64,000 bases of DNA from Byssothecium circinans (GCA_010015675.1 ML976981.1:1498149-1562148); one strand, 5' to 3'; shown: positions 46,453 through 58,065, numbered from the stretch's first letter. Numbers and translations are program-made. The notes: a model not told the origin generated them from the letters alone.

Positions 46453-47478
46453 TCAGACTGCGCGACGCTCCGCAGGCATGTTCTTGCGCTCTTTGGCAGT
46501 GGCCTTCTTGCGGCGTCGTTCGATTGCCCTGTCGCGATCCTTCGACTTCAGGTTCTGGAAGCGGTCGATCAATGCGAGCTGCTTCTGGTCCGACTTCTTC
46601 AAGTAAAACGGCTGCTTTCCCTGCTTGACCAACTCCTTCTCCTTCTTCTTGTGCTCTCGAAGAACTTCCTGTTGCTTGTCCTTCCTCTCCTGTGTCTTTT
46701 GCTGAGACTCCATGGACGTAAGCTTCTTCTTCAGTTTCTCTTTGTCTGCCTCGTTCTTCGTCTTCTTGATCGCCTCCCGCAACTCTGCCATTTCAGACTT
46801 TTTGTACTCGTCTAGGAAGGCGTAGCGTTTCTTAACCGCATTCTCGTCGAGGCGCGGCCCAGAGACGGCGTCGAAGCGAGGATCGCGTGCGGTTGACTTC
46901 TTTACATCGACCACCTGGCGCTTTCGCGAAACTGCTTTCTTGCTTGACTGTACAGCCGGAGCATGCTTACTCGATCGTGCGCGCGGGGCTGTGTCTGCGT
47001 CCGAGTCCGAAGAGGCTTCGTCTTCGTCGCTCTCAACGCCGTCTCGAGCGCGAGCTACTTGACTTTTGTTGGTCTTCGCCTTCTTGCTGGCTGGAGCACC
47101 TTGCGCCGTCCTCGCAGCCTTGATCTCCTGCAGCCGTTGCCTCAATGCCTGGAGCTTATCGTCTTGCGACTTGGACGTCTCTTCGCCTCGTTTTCGCTTG
47201 CGACTCGCTAATTGCTGTTTCGACAATGCGTCCTGTGCTTTTGCAAGTGCGCCAAAAGAGACCTGGCTCATCTGTGCCTGAACACCTTCGTCGCTGTCTT
47301 CCCCCTCTTCTTCCTCCCCATCCTCCTCTTCGCCCGAGCTCAAAACTGCCGCGACGTCGGCTCCAGTATCGATGACAGATGGGGACGTTGACCGGTCGGT
47401 GACTTCGTAGTACTCTTCATCATCCGAACTTTCGTCCAGCGCCCGTAGCTTGCGGTCAAGCTTCGAAGAGAGCGGCAT
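46453..47478 (-). CDS. RRP36: rRNA processing protein Rrp36
   Basis: Single exon, 341 residues, starting at ATG 47478 (the frame continues upstream but only from non-ATG codons). Rrp36 is a nucleolar factor of the 90S pre-ribosome needed for early cleavages that release 18S rRNA precursors. The N-terminal half is acidic (SSDDEEYYE, EEEDGEEEEGEDSDE) and Lys/Ser-rich. The conserved core (DUF947) starts near residue 197 with RDPRFDAVSGPRLDEN and continues with YAFLDEYKKSEMAELRE, a long charged helix, QPFYLKKSDQK and the C-terminal basic helix RAIERRRKKATAKERKNMP. Length and motif order fit the family. It is divergent from the FCP1-like gene, 406 bp apart, suggesting a shared promoter. Confidence 0.92.
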   Translation of the reverse strand: MPLSSKLDRKLRALDESSDDEEYYEVTDRSTSPSVIDTGADVAAVLSSGEEEDGEEEEGEDSDEGVQAQMSQVSFGALAKAQDALSKQQLASRKRKRGEETSKSQDDKLQALRQRLQEIKAARTAQGAPASKKAKTNKSQVARARDGVESDEDEASSDSDADTAPRARSSKHAPAVQSSKKAVSRKRQVVDVKKSTARDPRFDAVSGPRLDENAVKKRYAFLDEYKKSEMAELREAIKKTKNEADKEKLKKKLTSMESQQKTQERKDKQQEVLREHKKKEKELVKQGKQPFYLKKSDQKQLALIDRFQNLKSKDRDRAIERRRKKATAKERKNMPAERRAV

Positions 47479-47884
47479 TTCAATATTTAGCCTTGTCGAA
47501 GAGCTCAGAATCGTGTGCAAGAGGTGATGGTGACGGCGGAAAGCGCATTCAAGGGTTGATGGAGTTCGTATCGACAGCGAATCTCAAAAGTTTCCTAGCT
47601 TTTTGGTTGCCCCACATTTTAAGCCTGTCGGCGAAGCGTTTTTCCGTCCTTTCCATGTGCCTCGCAACCAGACTAATGGAAATCGCCTTCACCTCTACTT
47701 GTATGCCACGTGCAAACTCACTCCTTAGCCGTACTACTTGTAGACGACTCTCTCCAGGCTTTTTCAACGCCTTCCTCCCATTCCCACATGACACACACAC
47801 TTCGTTCACTTCGGTAGGTACACCCGACAGCCGACAAGAATACCACTAATTGTCTCTAAGAGCGCGGACTCGAAGACCACCAAC
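47479..47884. promoter_or_regulatory. Divergent promoter, RRP36/FCP1-like gene
   Basis: 406 bp between divergent starts; must carry both promoters. No specific motif is recognised. Short open frames here on both strands are not supported. Confidence 0.45.
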
Positions 47885-49210
47885 ATGACGGGCGATGACC
47901 AAAACCAGCGTCCTGTGGCTGACAGTTCTCCCAACGCGATTCCCAGGCCAGCTTTTAACCCGCCTTCCAACCCGCCTTCCAACCCACCTTCCAACCCACC
48001 TTCCAACCCGTCTTTCAACCTGCCTTCCAACCTACCGCCATTCCCGCCACCATTCTTGCCTCCATTCCCCCCGCCGTTCCCCCCGCCTTTCCTGCCTTCC
48101 AATCTGCCGCCATTCCCTCCGCCAGCAGCATGGCAGCAATGGTTCCACAACCAGCAGATCAAGCAGGCCGGTGGATCCCAGCACCCTGTGTTTGCCCCTC
48201 TGCCAGACGTGCACCCGTTTAGAAGTCACCAGGGTCAGGGCTTTCCGCCCTTCAACGTTCAGGCGCAGTACGGACCCACAAACAGATCAATAGGATCTTG
48301 CGTGTTAACTCCAAACCCAGGACTTTCGTACACGGCATGAACTATGGTCAGCATCCAGGCCAAGTAGAGTCCATGGGAATACAACAGCAAGTCGGGTATG
48401 GAATACTCCACGAACAAACCGGCCAATAGCTTCCGGGCTAACAAGTCTTCTAGGGTACCCGTACCGCCAACCGGCAATGTTGCGACGACTTTTCAAGGGA
48501 AATATGAGCATCCAAAGATAATGCTACCCGCTCCCAATCCATCCCCTGCCTATCTGACACAAGCCATGGGTCAACCTACGGTTGTTATCCCCTCTACCCA
48601 GAAATTAGTCATTCTTGACTTGAATGGAACTCTTCTGTACCGTCGCAACCGTAAGCAGCCGAGGCAGATGATTGGTCGACCGTTCCTGCCCGAGTTCTTG
48701 GACTACCTATTCAGTAACTTTTCTGTTATGGTATGGTCAAGTGCTCGGCCGCATAACGTCCAAGCTCTCGTCGAGGTAGGCTTGGGGAAGCATCAGGATG
48801 CGCTCGTAGCGTGCTGGGCAAGGGACAAGCTGGGATTATCCTCTAAACACTACAACATGAACGTCCAATGCTACAAGAATCTTGAACGGGTATGGGAAGA
48901 TCAGCTATTTCAGGGATTTGACCAGCGCAACACGATCCTCATCGATGATTCCGCTTTGAAGGCTAGCGCCCAGCCCTTCAACCTGCTGGAAATACCGGAG
49001 TTTAAGGGCCAAGTAACCGAGCAAGACGTTCTGGGAGAGGTGGCCGGCTATCTTGAGCTTCTCAAGATGCAGGAGGATGTGTCCAAGTTCATCTTCAGGA
49101 CGCCGTTCAAAGCCGACGGTACCTGGACGTACGACTGGGAGACCCTCGCACCTGCCACGGAGACTAAGCCGGACGGCGGAAAATTGAATCCCTTCATTGT
49201 TGGGGATTAG
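47885..49210 (+). CDS. FCP1-homology (NIF/HAD) domain protein with altered catalytic motif
   Basis: Three exons, 47885-48267, 48321-48395 and 48454-49210, 404 residues. Both introns are canonical: 53 nt with a TGTTAAC branch site and CCCAG end, and 58 nt with GCTAAC and TTCTAG; joining them restores one frame. Residues ~20-85 are a Pro/Asn/Phe-rich repeat (NPPS units). The FCP1-homology domain is at about 200-360: VILDLNGTLLYRR, PFLPEFLDYLFSNFSVMVWSSARPHNV, WEDQLFQGFDQRNTILIDDSALKASAQP. Family phosphatases use a DxDx(T/V) motif; here it is D208-L-N210-G-T212, so the second Asp, the usual general acid/base, is Asn. I recall the same DLNGTL form in other fungal members, so this may be a separate subfamily with weak or no phosphatase activity. 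Confidence 0.85.
47957..48030 (+). repeat. 12-bp coding repeat in the FCP1-like gene
   Basis: About five tandem copies of a ttccaacccgcc-like 12-mer encode successive NPPS units, and a similar Pro/Phe-rich stretch follows to about 48125. Changes between copies are mostly silent or conservative, as expected for a coding microsatellite. Confidence 0.65.
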
Positions 49211-49807
49211 GATGGTGATAGCGTGACTGTCATATTGGAGATGGAATTGTGTGCAGTCTTGGGTCAAATGTCCAGCAACTCTTGCCTTAGCTTTCGCCTC
49301 GATAATGCATCTACGGGACTCCAACTCAGATATTGCGCAGAGGCATGGAGTTCCAGGAAATTTATGGATGGGTGGATGGATGGGTTTTTCTTCTCATGAT
49401 ACCCCATTTACAGGAGTGGGATAGGCAGAGTGGCACCTCTCGCCCATGCTAGCGTTGACAGACGCCTGATGATGACCAGCTGTGTCAGGGTGGGTATGCT
49501 ATTAGACTAATACGATTGCGACTCTTCTCAAACTTATCGCTCCTCGCTGTTCTCCCCTCGTTTGGTGCTGTCATGTATGTGCCACTGTTGCCTACTCATG
49601 CTCTGTAGTGTGTAGGACTTCTTACAGAAACCTTTCGTTGGATCTACCGAGAACAAGAAGAGAAAACTGTATTGTTGTCGTCGCTTTCAACATTAGTGTT
49701 CGTCATCTCCACCCGTCGGCTCGATCCCCATATCCATATCCGCATCCACACATCTCGCCTCTCCCGACCCGACACCATCGCGACAAAATGACAACCGCAC
49801 AACCGGT

Positions 49808-49813
49808 AAAAAA
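49808..49813 (-). terminator. Pol III terminator of the tRNA-Ile-like gene
   Basis: A6 on the plus strand (T6 in the direction of transcription), 12 bases after the predicted 3' end of the tRNA-Ile-like gene. Confidence 0.5.
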
Positions 49814-49825
49814 GAATTAGGTCTA

Positions 49826-49914
49826 TCGTCAGTAAGAGGGTTGAACTATTGGCCTTGGCGTTTACAAGACAAAGCCCATTAGCACCACGCTCTAACCAAC
49901 TGACCTAACCGACC
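49826..49914 (-). tRNA. tRNA-Ile (anticodon AAT)-like gene with intron, degenerate
   Basis: On the minus strand the A-box region, the anticodon arm TGGTG-CTAAT...CGCCA with anticodon AAT (49880-49878), and a TTCAACC T loop are in the correct order. An insertion of about 15 nt lies after position 37, the normal intron site. Pairing is imperfect: acceptor pair 1-72 is G.G, the second D-stem pair is G.G and one T-stem pair is T.C. A T6 run follows on the same strand. This looks like a tRNA-Ile gene that is decaying or already a pseudogene. Confidence 0.5.
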
Positions 49915-51865
49915 GGTGAATTCATGTGATTGGCTGATTGATGGAGAAATTTTGGCTTAAATGTGTGACATCTGTATGTATGTTGAATTGCTATGGATGG
50001 AGAAACTTTTGAGATACTAAAGGGTGAATTAGGTGCTAAATGGTTAGTTGGGGGGTTCGGTGAGCGGGAATGGGACTCGGTGAAAATTTTCGAACCGATG
50101 TGAAGAAGGGTGAGTCCCTTTACTTTAGCACACCGAAGCAACCCGTCTGGACGAATTATATGCATAGATTGGATAGATAGATGAATTCTTACTTTCGAAG
50201 CTTCTCGCGAGATACACGTTTCATCGAACTTGAAGTGCTTTCTCTTTCAGACACCTTCAACAGAGTGCTTATAAAATCTCACCTTAATCGACTAGAGGAC
50301 ATCAACGCTGATTACCTTAGGTGAGTAGATCTATGTGTGCTTGGTGATCGCTTTCCTTTCCTTTATTTACTACGTAGAACGACAATTTTAGAAATCTATT
50401 CAGGCAGTACTCCGTTTCGTTATATTAGGTAGTTCGCGAACTCAAGCATATTTAACTTGAATCTCTTTCCCTTGGGTCACGTTCTTGCAATGATTTGATT
50501 CAAAAAAGATAGGCTTTATACGCAAAAACCATCCCTACGACGAGCTAGGTAGGTAAGCGACGATCCCATCAACGCAGGTGGTAGTCACAGCTACTCGACT
50601 CTCAGTCAAGGGAGCCACGCTTTGTCGCAAACGTCATCGTTTTAACGTGTAAGGTCTTCATCCGGATGGGATGCTTTCGTATGGACCCTACTGACATGAG
50701 ATGCTACCATGGTACCCGGAATCATGTGTTTAAGCCCGCCATTTCTCGCCTCTTCTCTTTCACACCACACTTCCTTGCATTCACCTAAAACAACAGATAA
50801 ATAGGAGAATGGCGGCCTTGAATAAAAACATGCATTGCCGAAATACATGGTGTGCTTTGGAAGCGATTGAAAAGATATAATATCGACCGACCATGTGCTT
50901 TCGCTCGCTCATGTCCGAGGCGGTTATTGTCCAGGTTATGTAAAATGCGTGGAATCTGTTATATTTGGAGGGAGATACCATGTCAGGGTTAGTAATGATG
51001 GCCATCATGAGCACAAAGCCTTTGATATGCACCTTTGAGCTTTCAATAAGAAAGTATATGACGCTTAAGTGTCTATTTATTTTCCTCCTCAACGCAATAT
51101 ATGTGCGGTTTTAACTCTGAAATTGGTATACCAAGGGAACGATGTTAATCTTGGTTAAAGATCCCATGCAAACTTAGAAAAAAATTGAGACTATGGCTAA
51201 CGTTGAGCCGAGTGTTCAATGGCTGTTTCCATACCCAAAGTCATTTCCACAGACAGCAGGTCATTAGAAAGCAAAAACACATTCGGCACACATAAAGCTT
51301 AAAGAGATAAATTGGGTATAAACCCTGCTTGATCGTGCGAGCTTTCTCTCTGCACCGATGGCCAGTTGATCATCTTTCTAACCAGGGTGCGATTGTGTAA
51401 TGAGAGATGAGGTTCCTACTTACAGCTAATGTTGGCCATTTGAATGAGCTTCCTCTTGACGATTAATAGTCTTCCTGTCGTCCGTGGTAAGGTTTTGATG
51501 ATTGCTATCTTCATTGGTGCGTCCATGACTCGTGAGAAGAGAACTGCCTGCAAGTTGGCTACTGTCAAGCTCATGACCCATCACGTCACAGCACCTCACC
51601 AGATCAGACAGGAAAAAGGTCTGCATCAGAAACTTTTCGACTAGGTGTTGCGAGAACCACTCCGCAAGAGAGGCAAAATGTGTACAGAGGGGTTCAGCAA
51701 GGGCCCTTGAACGCCCCGCCAATCATATCTCCCCAAATGACAACCCCACCAGCACCAGCCCTACGTCACGTCCGCTCTAGAGCTCCTGTTCCCTCACCTA
51801 TTTGAACTACCTGCGAGAAAGAACAATGCGCCACCACTCTTGCTCTTTCTCTTGCATTCCTTTAT

Positions 51866-54390
51866 ATGCCTCCGGTGCGCTTTAAACTTCGAGGACCCTG
51901 CTCTTCCGCACGCCCAGCTATATTGAATTCGATAACTGCGAGAGTCGCAATTCCGACGCCCCCACCACGATCGACAAGTACCCCGCGAGTGCAGGTGTTG
52001 AGGTTCCACACCCAGATCTTGAGGATGGATGGGCGAGACGATGCGAGGGTGTCGGCCGAAGTTGCTTCGGGTGATGATTTGAAACTGGTGAATAGGTTGA
52101 ACGAGAGTAGGAGTCCATATGTGAGTAGTGAACGAAGATGGGAATCCCGGTATGCGCCAAAGCTGACAGCATTTGCCTGAAGGTTCGCGGCCACATGAAC
52201 AATCCCGTCGCCTGGCAGATGTGGGGTCCGGAAGCCCTCGAGCTTGCGAAGAAGTCCAACAGGTTGATCTTCATCAGTATCGGATACGCTGCATGCCACT
52301 GGTGCCATGTTATGGAGCGCGAATCGTTCGAGAATGCCGAGGTGGCTGCATTGCTCAATAGCCACTTCATTCCTATCAAGATCGACCGTGAGGAACGTCC
52401 GGATGTCGACCGCATATACATGAACTATGTTCAGGCTACGACTGGGTCGGGTGGATGGCCGCTGAATGTGTTCATTACACCAGACTTGGAGCCCATCTTT
52501 GGAGGAACGTACTGGCCAGGTCCTGGATCAACAACAGTCATGGGCGACCATATCGGATTTGTGGGCATCTTGAAGAAAATCAGGGACGTTTGGACGAATC
52601 AACGGCAGAGATGTCTCGAGTCAGCGAAGGACATTACAGCACAGTTGCGGGAATTTGCCCAGGATGGCAACATTAGTAGGAAGGAGGGTGCTGAAGTCGA
52701 TGCCCTGGACCTCGAGCTATTAGATGAGGCGTACGAGCACTTTGCAGCCAAATACGATGAACAGTTTGCGGGTTTTGGAAGTGCTCCGAAGTTTCCAACA
52801 CCGACCAATTTGAGCTTTTTACTGAAACTCGCTTCATACCCCAGCGCTGTGACCGACGTTGTGGGGGCGATGGAATGTACAAAGGCAAAAGATATGGTAC
52901 TGGCGACTCTCACGGCAATGAACAAGGGTGGTATACACGATCAAATTGGAAATGGATTTGCAAGATACTCGGTCACGCGGGACTGGAGTCTCCCACACTT
53001 CGAGAAGATGTAAGTTGTTCAACTATACTACGAAGTGACACTGACATCTTCTAGGCTATACGACCAAGCACAACTACTGCCAGTCTATCTCGATGCGTAC
53101 CTTTTGACTCGGAACCCTTCCCATCTTTCCGCTGTTCATGATATTGCCACATATCTCACCTCACCACCCATGCACTCCAGCACCGGCGGCTTCTTCTCCG
53201 CCGAAGATGCCGACTCTCTCTATCGGCCCACCGACAAGGAGAAGCGTGAAGGCGCTTTCTACGTCTGGACTCTTAAGGAGTTCCAAGCGATACTAGGCGA
53301 CCGAGACGCCGATATTCTAGCGCGATATTACAACGTGAAAGATGAAGGAAATGTCAGCCCCGAGCACGATGCGCATGACGAACTCATCAACCAGAATGTA
53401 TTAGCCATCAGCACTACACCCGCTGACCTCGCAAAAGAATTTGCACTCTCAGTCGAAGAAGTCGAATCGATACTCACAGAAGGCCGTCAAAAGTTACTTT
53501 CACACCGAGAGAAAGAGCGACCACGACCAGCTCTTGACGATAAAATAGTTGTGTCATGGAACGGCCTCGCCATCGGTGCGCTGGCCCGCGTTGCATCCGT
53601 ACTCTCTTCATCTGACCCTTCAAAGTCAAAAGAGTACCTCAAAGCCGCCGAGCAAGCAGCTGCATTCATCAAGGAGGAGCTTTATAACTCTCAATCACAC
53701 ACGTTACTCCGCGTATATCGCGAAGGTCCCGGCGACGTCCCCGGATTTGCAGACGACTATGCCTATCTCATCTCCGGGCTGATCGATCTCTATGAAGCTA
53801 CCTTCAACGACAGTTACCTTGCCTGGGCCGATTCGCTCCAAAAGACGCAGATCGATCTTTTCTGGGACAAAGAGCATCTAGGCTTCTTCTCGACGCCCGA
53901 GAATCAAACAGACCTCATCATGCGCTTGAAAGACGGTATGGATAATGCTGAACCGGGCACCAACGGTGTGTCAGCCCGGAACCTCGACCGCTTGAGCGCT
54001 TTACTTGAGGATGAAGAATACAGCAAGAAAGCGAGAGAGATCACTCATGCGTTTGAGGCTGAAATTATGCAACATCCGTTCTTGTTTCCGGGTATGATGG
54101 ATGCAGTCGTTGCGGGGAAGTTTGGTATTAAGCACAGTGTTGTTACGGGAGAGGGTACTAGGGTGGAAGAGTGGTTGACGAGGTACAAGGAACGACCAGC
54201 AGGCCTGGGAACTGTCAGTCGCATTGGAAATGGTATAGGGGAGTGGTTGAGGGAGAGAAACAGTTTGGTGAAGAGTATGGATGTTACAAAGGAAGGTGTT
54301 ATGGTTTGCGAACAGGGTGCTTGTAGGGAGGAGTTGGGATTGGGATTGGGAGGGTTGGGGGAGGCGATCAGGGAGGTTAGCGAGCGTTGA
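51866..54390 (+). CDS. DUF255/thioredoxin-domain protein (SPATA20/YyaL family)
   Basis: Three exons, 51866-52120, 52183-53009 and 53055-54390, 805 residues. The family combines an N-terminal thioredoxin-like fold with an (alpha/alpha)6-barrel resembling N-acylglucosamine epimerases/glycosidases; the exact reaction is unknown, with redox roles proposed. The core begins at LVNRLNESRSPYVRGHMNNPVAW. The CxxC motif is C123-H-W-C126 in GYAACHWCHVMERESFE, followed by HFIPIKIDREERPDVDRIYM and GGWPLNVFITPDLEPIFGGTYWP. The barrel holds GGIHDQIGNGFARYSVTRDWSLPHFEKM, STGGFFSAEDADS, EGAFYVWT and DDYAYLISGLIDLYEATFN, all family hallmarks. The ~70 residues before the core are basic, Thr/Pro/Arg-rich with almost no acidic residues, as in a mitochondrial presequence; MDGRDD at residue 54 is an alternative start without it. 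Confidence 0.92.
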
Positions 54391-55628
54391 AGGCTGTAAT
54401 GATTATGAGATGGACGTGCGGGGGAAATCGGGGACGGCGTATGGTAATGACTGGCGACATCCCTCTTCGATTATGCCGCTCGTTGATGCATTGATGACTG
54501 GTGGGCGTTATATAGGGTTGATGATCAATCAAATTTTCTATTCCATGACCAGCCTCGTTTCTGGTCGTAGTTAATTCTGCAATTCAAGTTGGAGACGAGA
54601 ACACGCGTGGGGGAGGACATGACGCGTTTCCACCTTCATAAAGTCGGGCGCAGCTTGAGGCGGAAGGTGCATGGGGCTGGGGTTTCACTTGTAAGCCGTT
54701 CCCAAGGCTAACACTACCACACCTTATTCACACTAACCCAGATGCAATACATTATTACAAGGGTAGTTCTGTGACCTTTATCCAAGGTCCTTAGGATACC
54801 CCAGTGGGGTTCAGGTCGAGTGAGGCCTACCAAGAGCGCGAATAAGACAGGGCCGCTCTGTGTGTCACTACCTGTACTTTGTCGAATAGTAATACAAATA
54901 TAAAGGGTAAGACGCGGCGTACCACAGGTCGGCCAGATGAACTCCCGTCGCGTGTAAATAACGGCCAATAAATGCACATATATAGGTAGTTTCCTTTGAA
55001 GTATGAATATATTAATACTACCTATCTTGGCTGATTAAACAGGCCTACCAACCACTCTCTCGCGTAGCAGTGAATGTAAGATGTAGCATAACCACGCAGC
55101 CCTCACTCTTGTAAGAAGATATATAGAAAATAACAAGATAGTAGAAGGGTTTGTCCCTTTAGTAAAGCACTGGACGCTGTATCCCTCTCGGATAAGTTTT
55201 ACGGAGAATATTTATACACTAATTCTTTAAGGATTTGTATACGGCGAGAGCCATACATTCCATTTTTCTGCTACACGAGAGCCAATTTAGTCTTCGCGCC
55301 CGGCTACTCTAATACAGGTCTTCCCATTCGCAAGGCTTGCATAAGTAATGGTGATCATCTATCTCGCTATCATACACCATCCTAGGAACATCGGACCAAA
55401 TTCTAGGACATGATCAAAAATTTCTGAGGGCTGGTTCCGACAACCCCGTTCGCAGCTTTCGTATTCAAAGCATAGTGATAAATCTGCTCCTTTGAGGAGC
55501 TGAAGTCAACGCCAGGGATGGAGTCTAGTTCAACAAACTCTAGGCGGCTTCAGTTGGAGGCCATGAGCCGGTGAAAAAGATGCTGCTTGAGTTAACTTTC
55601 CAAATACATTCTGATATCCGCCTTTCTT
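54391..55628. other. Gene-free interval with an AT-rich relic
   Basis: About 1.2 kb. Between ~54960 and 55270 the sequence is AT-rich and contains a tatgaatatattaatact string similar to the AT-rich copies at 28.3 kb, suggesting another decayed repeat. No gene is supported. Confidence 0.4.
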
Positions 55629-55913
55629 TTGATTCTTCAGCTTCGTTGCTACACGGCCTCGTTGACAATTTGTTGCGGGCTGCTTTCATGTATAAAGTCA
55701 GCAATACAACTCCCGAGGTCAGATGAGAGCCGGGTGCGGTTAGCATTTCATGCAGATAACACTGCGGGCCACGTTGAAGGGCTAATCGAGGCAATTTGTG
55801 AATGGGCAGCGGAAATGATGAGAATTGAGGATGGTGAAAATGGCGGAGAAAAGATACCCAGCGCTGCTAGAATGGTGTATTCTTGGATGGGAGGGGCGAC
55901 AGCCAATCGTTGA
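55629..55913 (+). pseudogene. Fragment of an alpha-oxoamine synthase/aminotransferase
   Basis: The segment SRVRLAFHADNTAGHVEGLIEAICEWAAEMM followed by KIPSAARMVYSWM reads like the C-terminus of class II PLP-dependent enzymes (8-amino-7-oxononanoate synthase/serine palmitoyltransferase type), where a G.xRL.FHA.NT block followed by a helix ending the protein is usual. The PLP-binding lysine region and the rest of the enzyme are absent upstream, where frames are interrupted, so this is a remnant. It lies beside a broken MFS gene. The family assignment is from memory of the C-terminal pattern. Confidence 0.45.
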
Positions 55914-56021
55914 AAGGGTCTGTGTCGTTGGCCTACTCAAACAGGCACAGCTGGGGAGACTCCGGGCGATTAGACGAAGGACGTATTTTCATTGCTGCTT
56001 TTCTTTTTTAATACGAATCTA

Positions 56022-57720
56022 CTAAGATGTGACGCCCCTTTCAAAATGCTGTCTTCCTTTATCCTCGTTTTCAAGCGTGATCTCCTTGGTAACCAGACTT
56101 GTCGCGAAGCCAATTCCTCCAAACGCCCCTAGAGTCACAAACACCGCCACTATGGATTCCCGATATACGCCAATAACCAACAACCTGCTTCAATAACTCT
56201 TGATCAATATCTATCAGTCGCAAAGCCGGTATGAAACCAATGGCCTTCTTCACATCTGTCAAGGCATCCAGCTCTTGGGGAAGATGTTCGATCGATGCGA
56301 TGCGTCTTTCAAAAACGTTGTTGAAAACCCCAGTAGATACTGCGAGACCAATGAGTCCGCCGAAAAGAAACCAAGACACCAGCTGCGATTCCACCGTCAT
56401 CCACATTCTTTCACGTTGGCTTGCATTGGAATCGTCAACACTGTAAAGTGCGTTCCAATACCAACCCCAGCGAGTATTTGCAGACCAGCCGTCAGTGCTG
56501 TGGAAGAGTTCATATTCCAGAGCGCCCACAAGCCGACACCGACGGCTGAAAAGACCCAGTTTGAGATAACGATCCAGCGATACTTTCGAATGACTTCGAT
56601 TGCCACTGCAGAGATGATACTGAATCCGATAATAGATGCGCTGGCCGGTAGAACAGAGACTGCTGATGTAAAAGGTGGTTCCAATTTCACTGCCTGGAAG
56701 AACAGTGGTGTGAACAGCATGACGCTGTTCATCATAACGCCATGAATAGTCGCACCGATGATGGTCACAACGGCCGTTCTATTATGAAAGATTCGGTACG
56801 GGAAAATCGGCTCTTCAGGTCTTCTCTCATAGGCGGTAAATATGACAATGATAACGAATCCAACGAGGAATGGCAGAAGCGTCTGCCAGGAGGTCCATGG
56901 ATACATGGAGCCTGCCCAGCTAAGTGGGAGTGAGAACAGAGTGCAACCAATCGTGAAAAGAGAAATTACAACCCAGTCTAGCTGTCGAAGTTTCGATCTG
57001 TACGACGCGTCGACAGGGTGAAGACGCATGAACAGGACGGTGAGGACGACTCCTACGGCCACAAGCGGAAGGTTGATCCAGCCAAGCCAGCGCCAATAGA
57101 CAAACTGGCTGAAAGAAGTGCCGATCAGATACCACCGCCTGCCATTGGAATGGTGAACAGACCCAGGTATAAAGGTCGTTCTTTGAGCGAAGTCATGTCG
57201 ACCAGGATCACCTCGCTCAAAACGTCCAGACCATCTCCACCAAGTCCTTGCAGGACTCGGCCTACAATTAGAACACGCATGTTCTTAGCTACAGCGAAAA
57301 CCACTGATCTAGCTAAGAAGAGCGAATATGCGGTATGGGATGGCGCTTTGCGGCCCAGAACGTCTGATGTGCTCGTGTAGATGGGTTGCGTTATGGCCAC
57401 GGCGAGGACGAAAGAGAGGCTTGCCTAAAAGGCCTCGAGTGTGGTACCATGGAGTTCATCGGTAATTTTCTGCCCATTGTCTGTTAGATGTTTGAGCAGA
57501 TATTTAGGGTTGAGTGAGAAACCTTGGGGACGTACCGGAATGGCTACGGCAAGGGCAGTAGCATCTGGCGAGACTATAAATACGCCGATGTTCAAGGCTA
57601 GAAATGCGAAATAAAATGATATTGGCTTGTTTGCTGGGGCGGTAGTATTTGGCGTTGTGGCCTCGGGCTCGAGATTTGCGATGCTTTTGTTCCTTGGGGT
57701 TGACGCTCGCTTGCCCTCAT
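56022..57720 (-). pseudogene. Broken MFS transporter (drug/toxin efflux type)
   Basis: Read on the minus strand, conserved MFS blocks appear in order but in different frames. They are an N-terminal segment ending FLALNIGVFIVSPDATALAVAIP, an intron-like GTACGT...AACAG, and TTLEAF then an in-frame TAG (57427-57425; a Trp is expected) then ASLSFVLAVAITQPIYTSTSDVLGRK. RVLQGLGGDGLDVLSEVIL ends in a shift near 57130, and FSQFVYWRWLGWINLP to AGVGIGTHFTVLTIPMQ in a shift near 56400. FGGLIGLAVSTGVFNNVFERR is followed by another shift near 56185, and a tail ends at 56022. At least one stop and three frameshifts make it non-functional. The intact family is the 14-TM fungal efflux group. G-to-A at the Trp codon is the type of change RIP makes. 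Confidence 0.85.
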
Positions 57721-58065
57721 GGTTCTATTATTTAATTTCTGGTAGCTAGCGTGCGAAAGAGCTCGAGTAGCGAAATAGTGTGTGGTGTTGATATAGAAAG
57801 GTTACGCTTGGATTCTCTGTGTCTAGTGACGATACTGTGACATCAGTAGCACGATGAGTGAGGAGGCCACGAGGCATACATACTGCGAGTGAGCGCCTGG
57901 GTGTTGAGACTGGCACATCGATCTCAAGGAAAAATTCTGGGTTGCCAAAAGGGAGTATCTTCAAGTCTCGCAGCCCACAGGGCCAACATCGCAGGCGAGT
58001 TTTGATCAAGCTTAAGTAGATGCAATCTGTGGCTCATTTCATAACTAGACGCGCGTCCATGGCGT
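57721..58065. other. Short intergenic interval
   Basis: 345 bp between the broken MFS gene and the DUF4188-like gene. A minus-strand open frame (57746-58009) has no recognisable domain and is not called. Confidence 0.35.

Larger units (their letters stand above)
49211..51865. other. Gene-free interval containing a tRNA-Ile-like gene
   Basis: About 2.65 kb. Apart from the tRNA-Ile-like element at 49826-49914, nothing gene-like is supported. A tiny frame at 49789 (MTTAQPVKKN then stop) follows a good start context just before the tRNA, and minus-strand frames at 50781-51092 and 51426-51722 have no domain. Confidence 0.45.

Noticed and set aside
50781..51092. 103-codon minus-strand frame near the tRNA-Ile-like gene
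   Set aside because: No domain, AT-rich codon use unlike the neighbours and no splice context.
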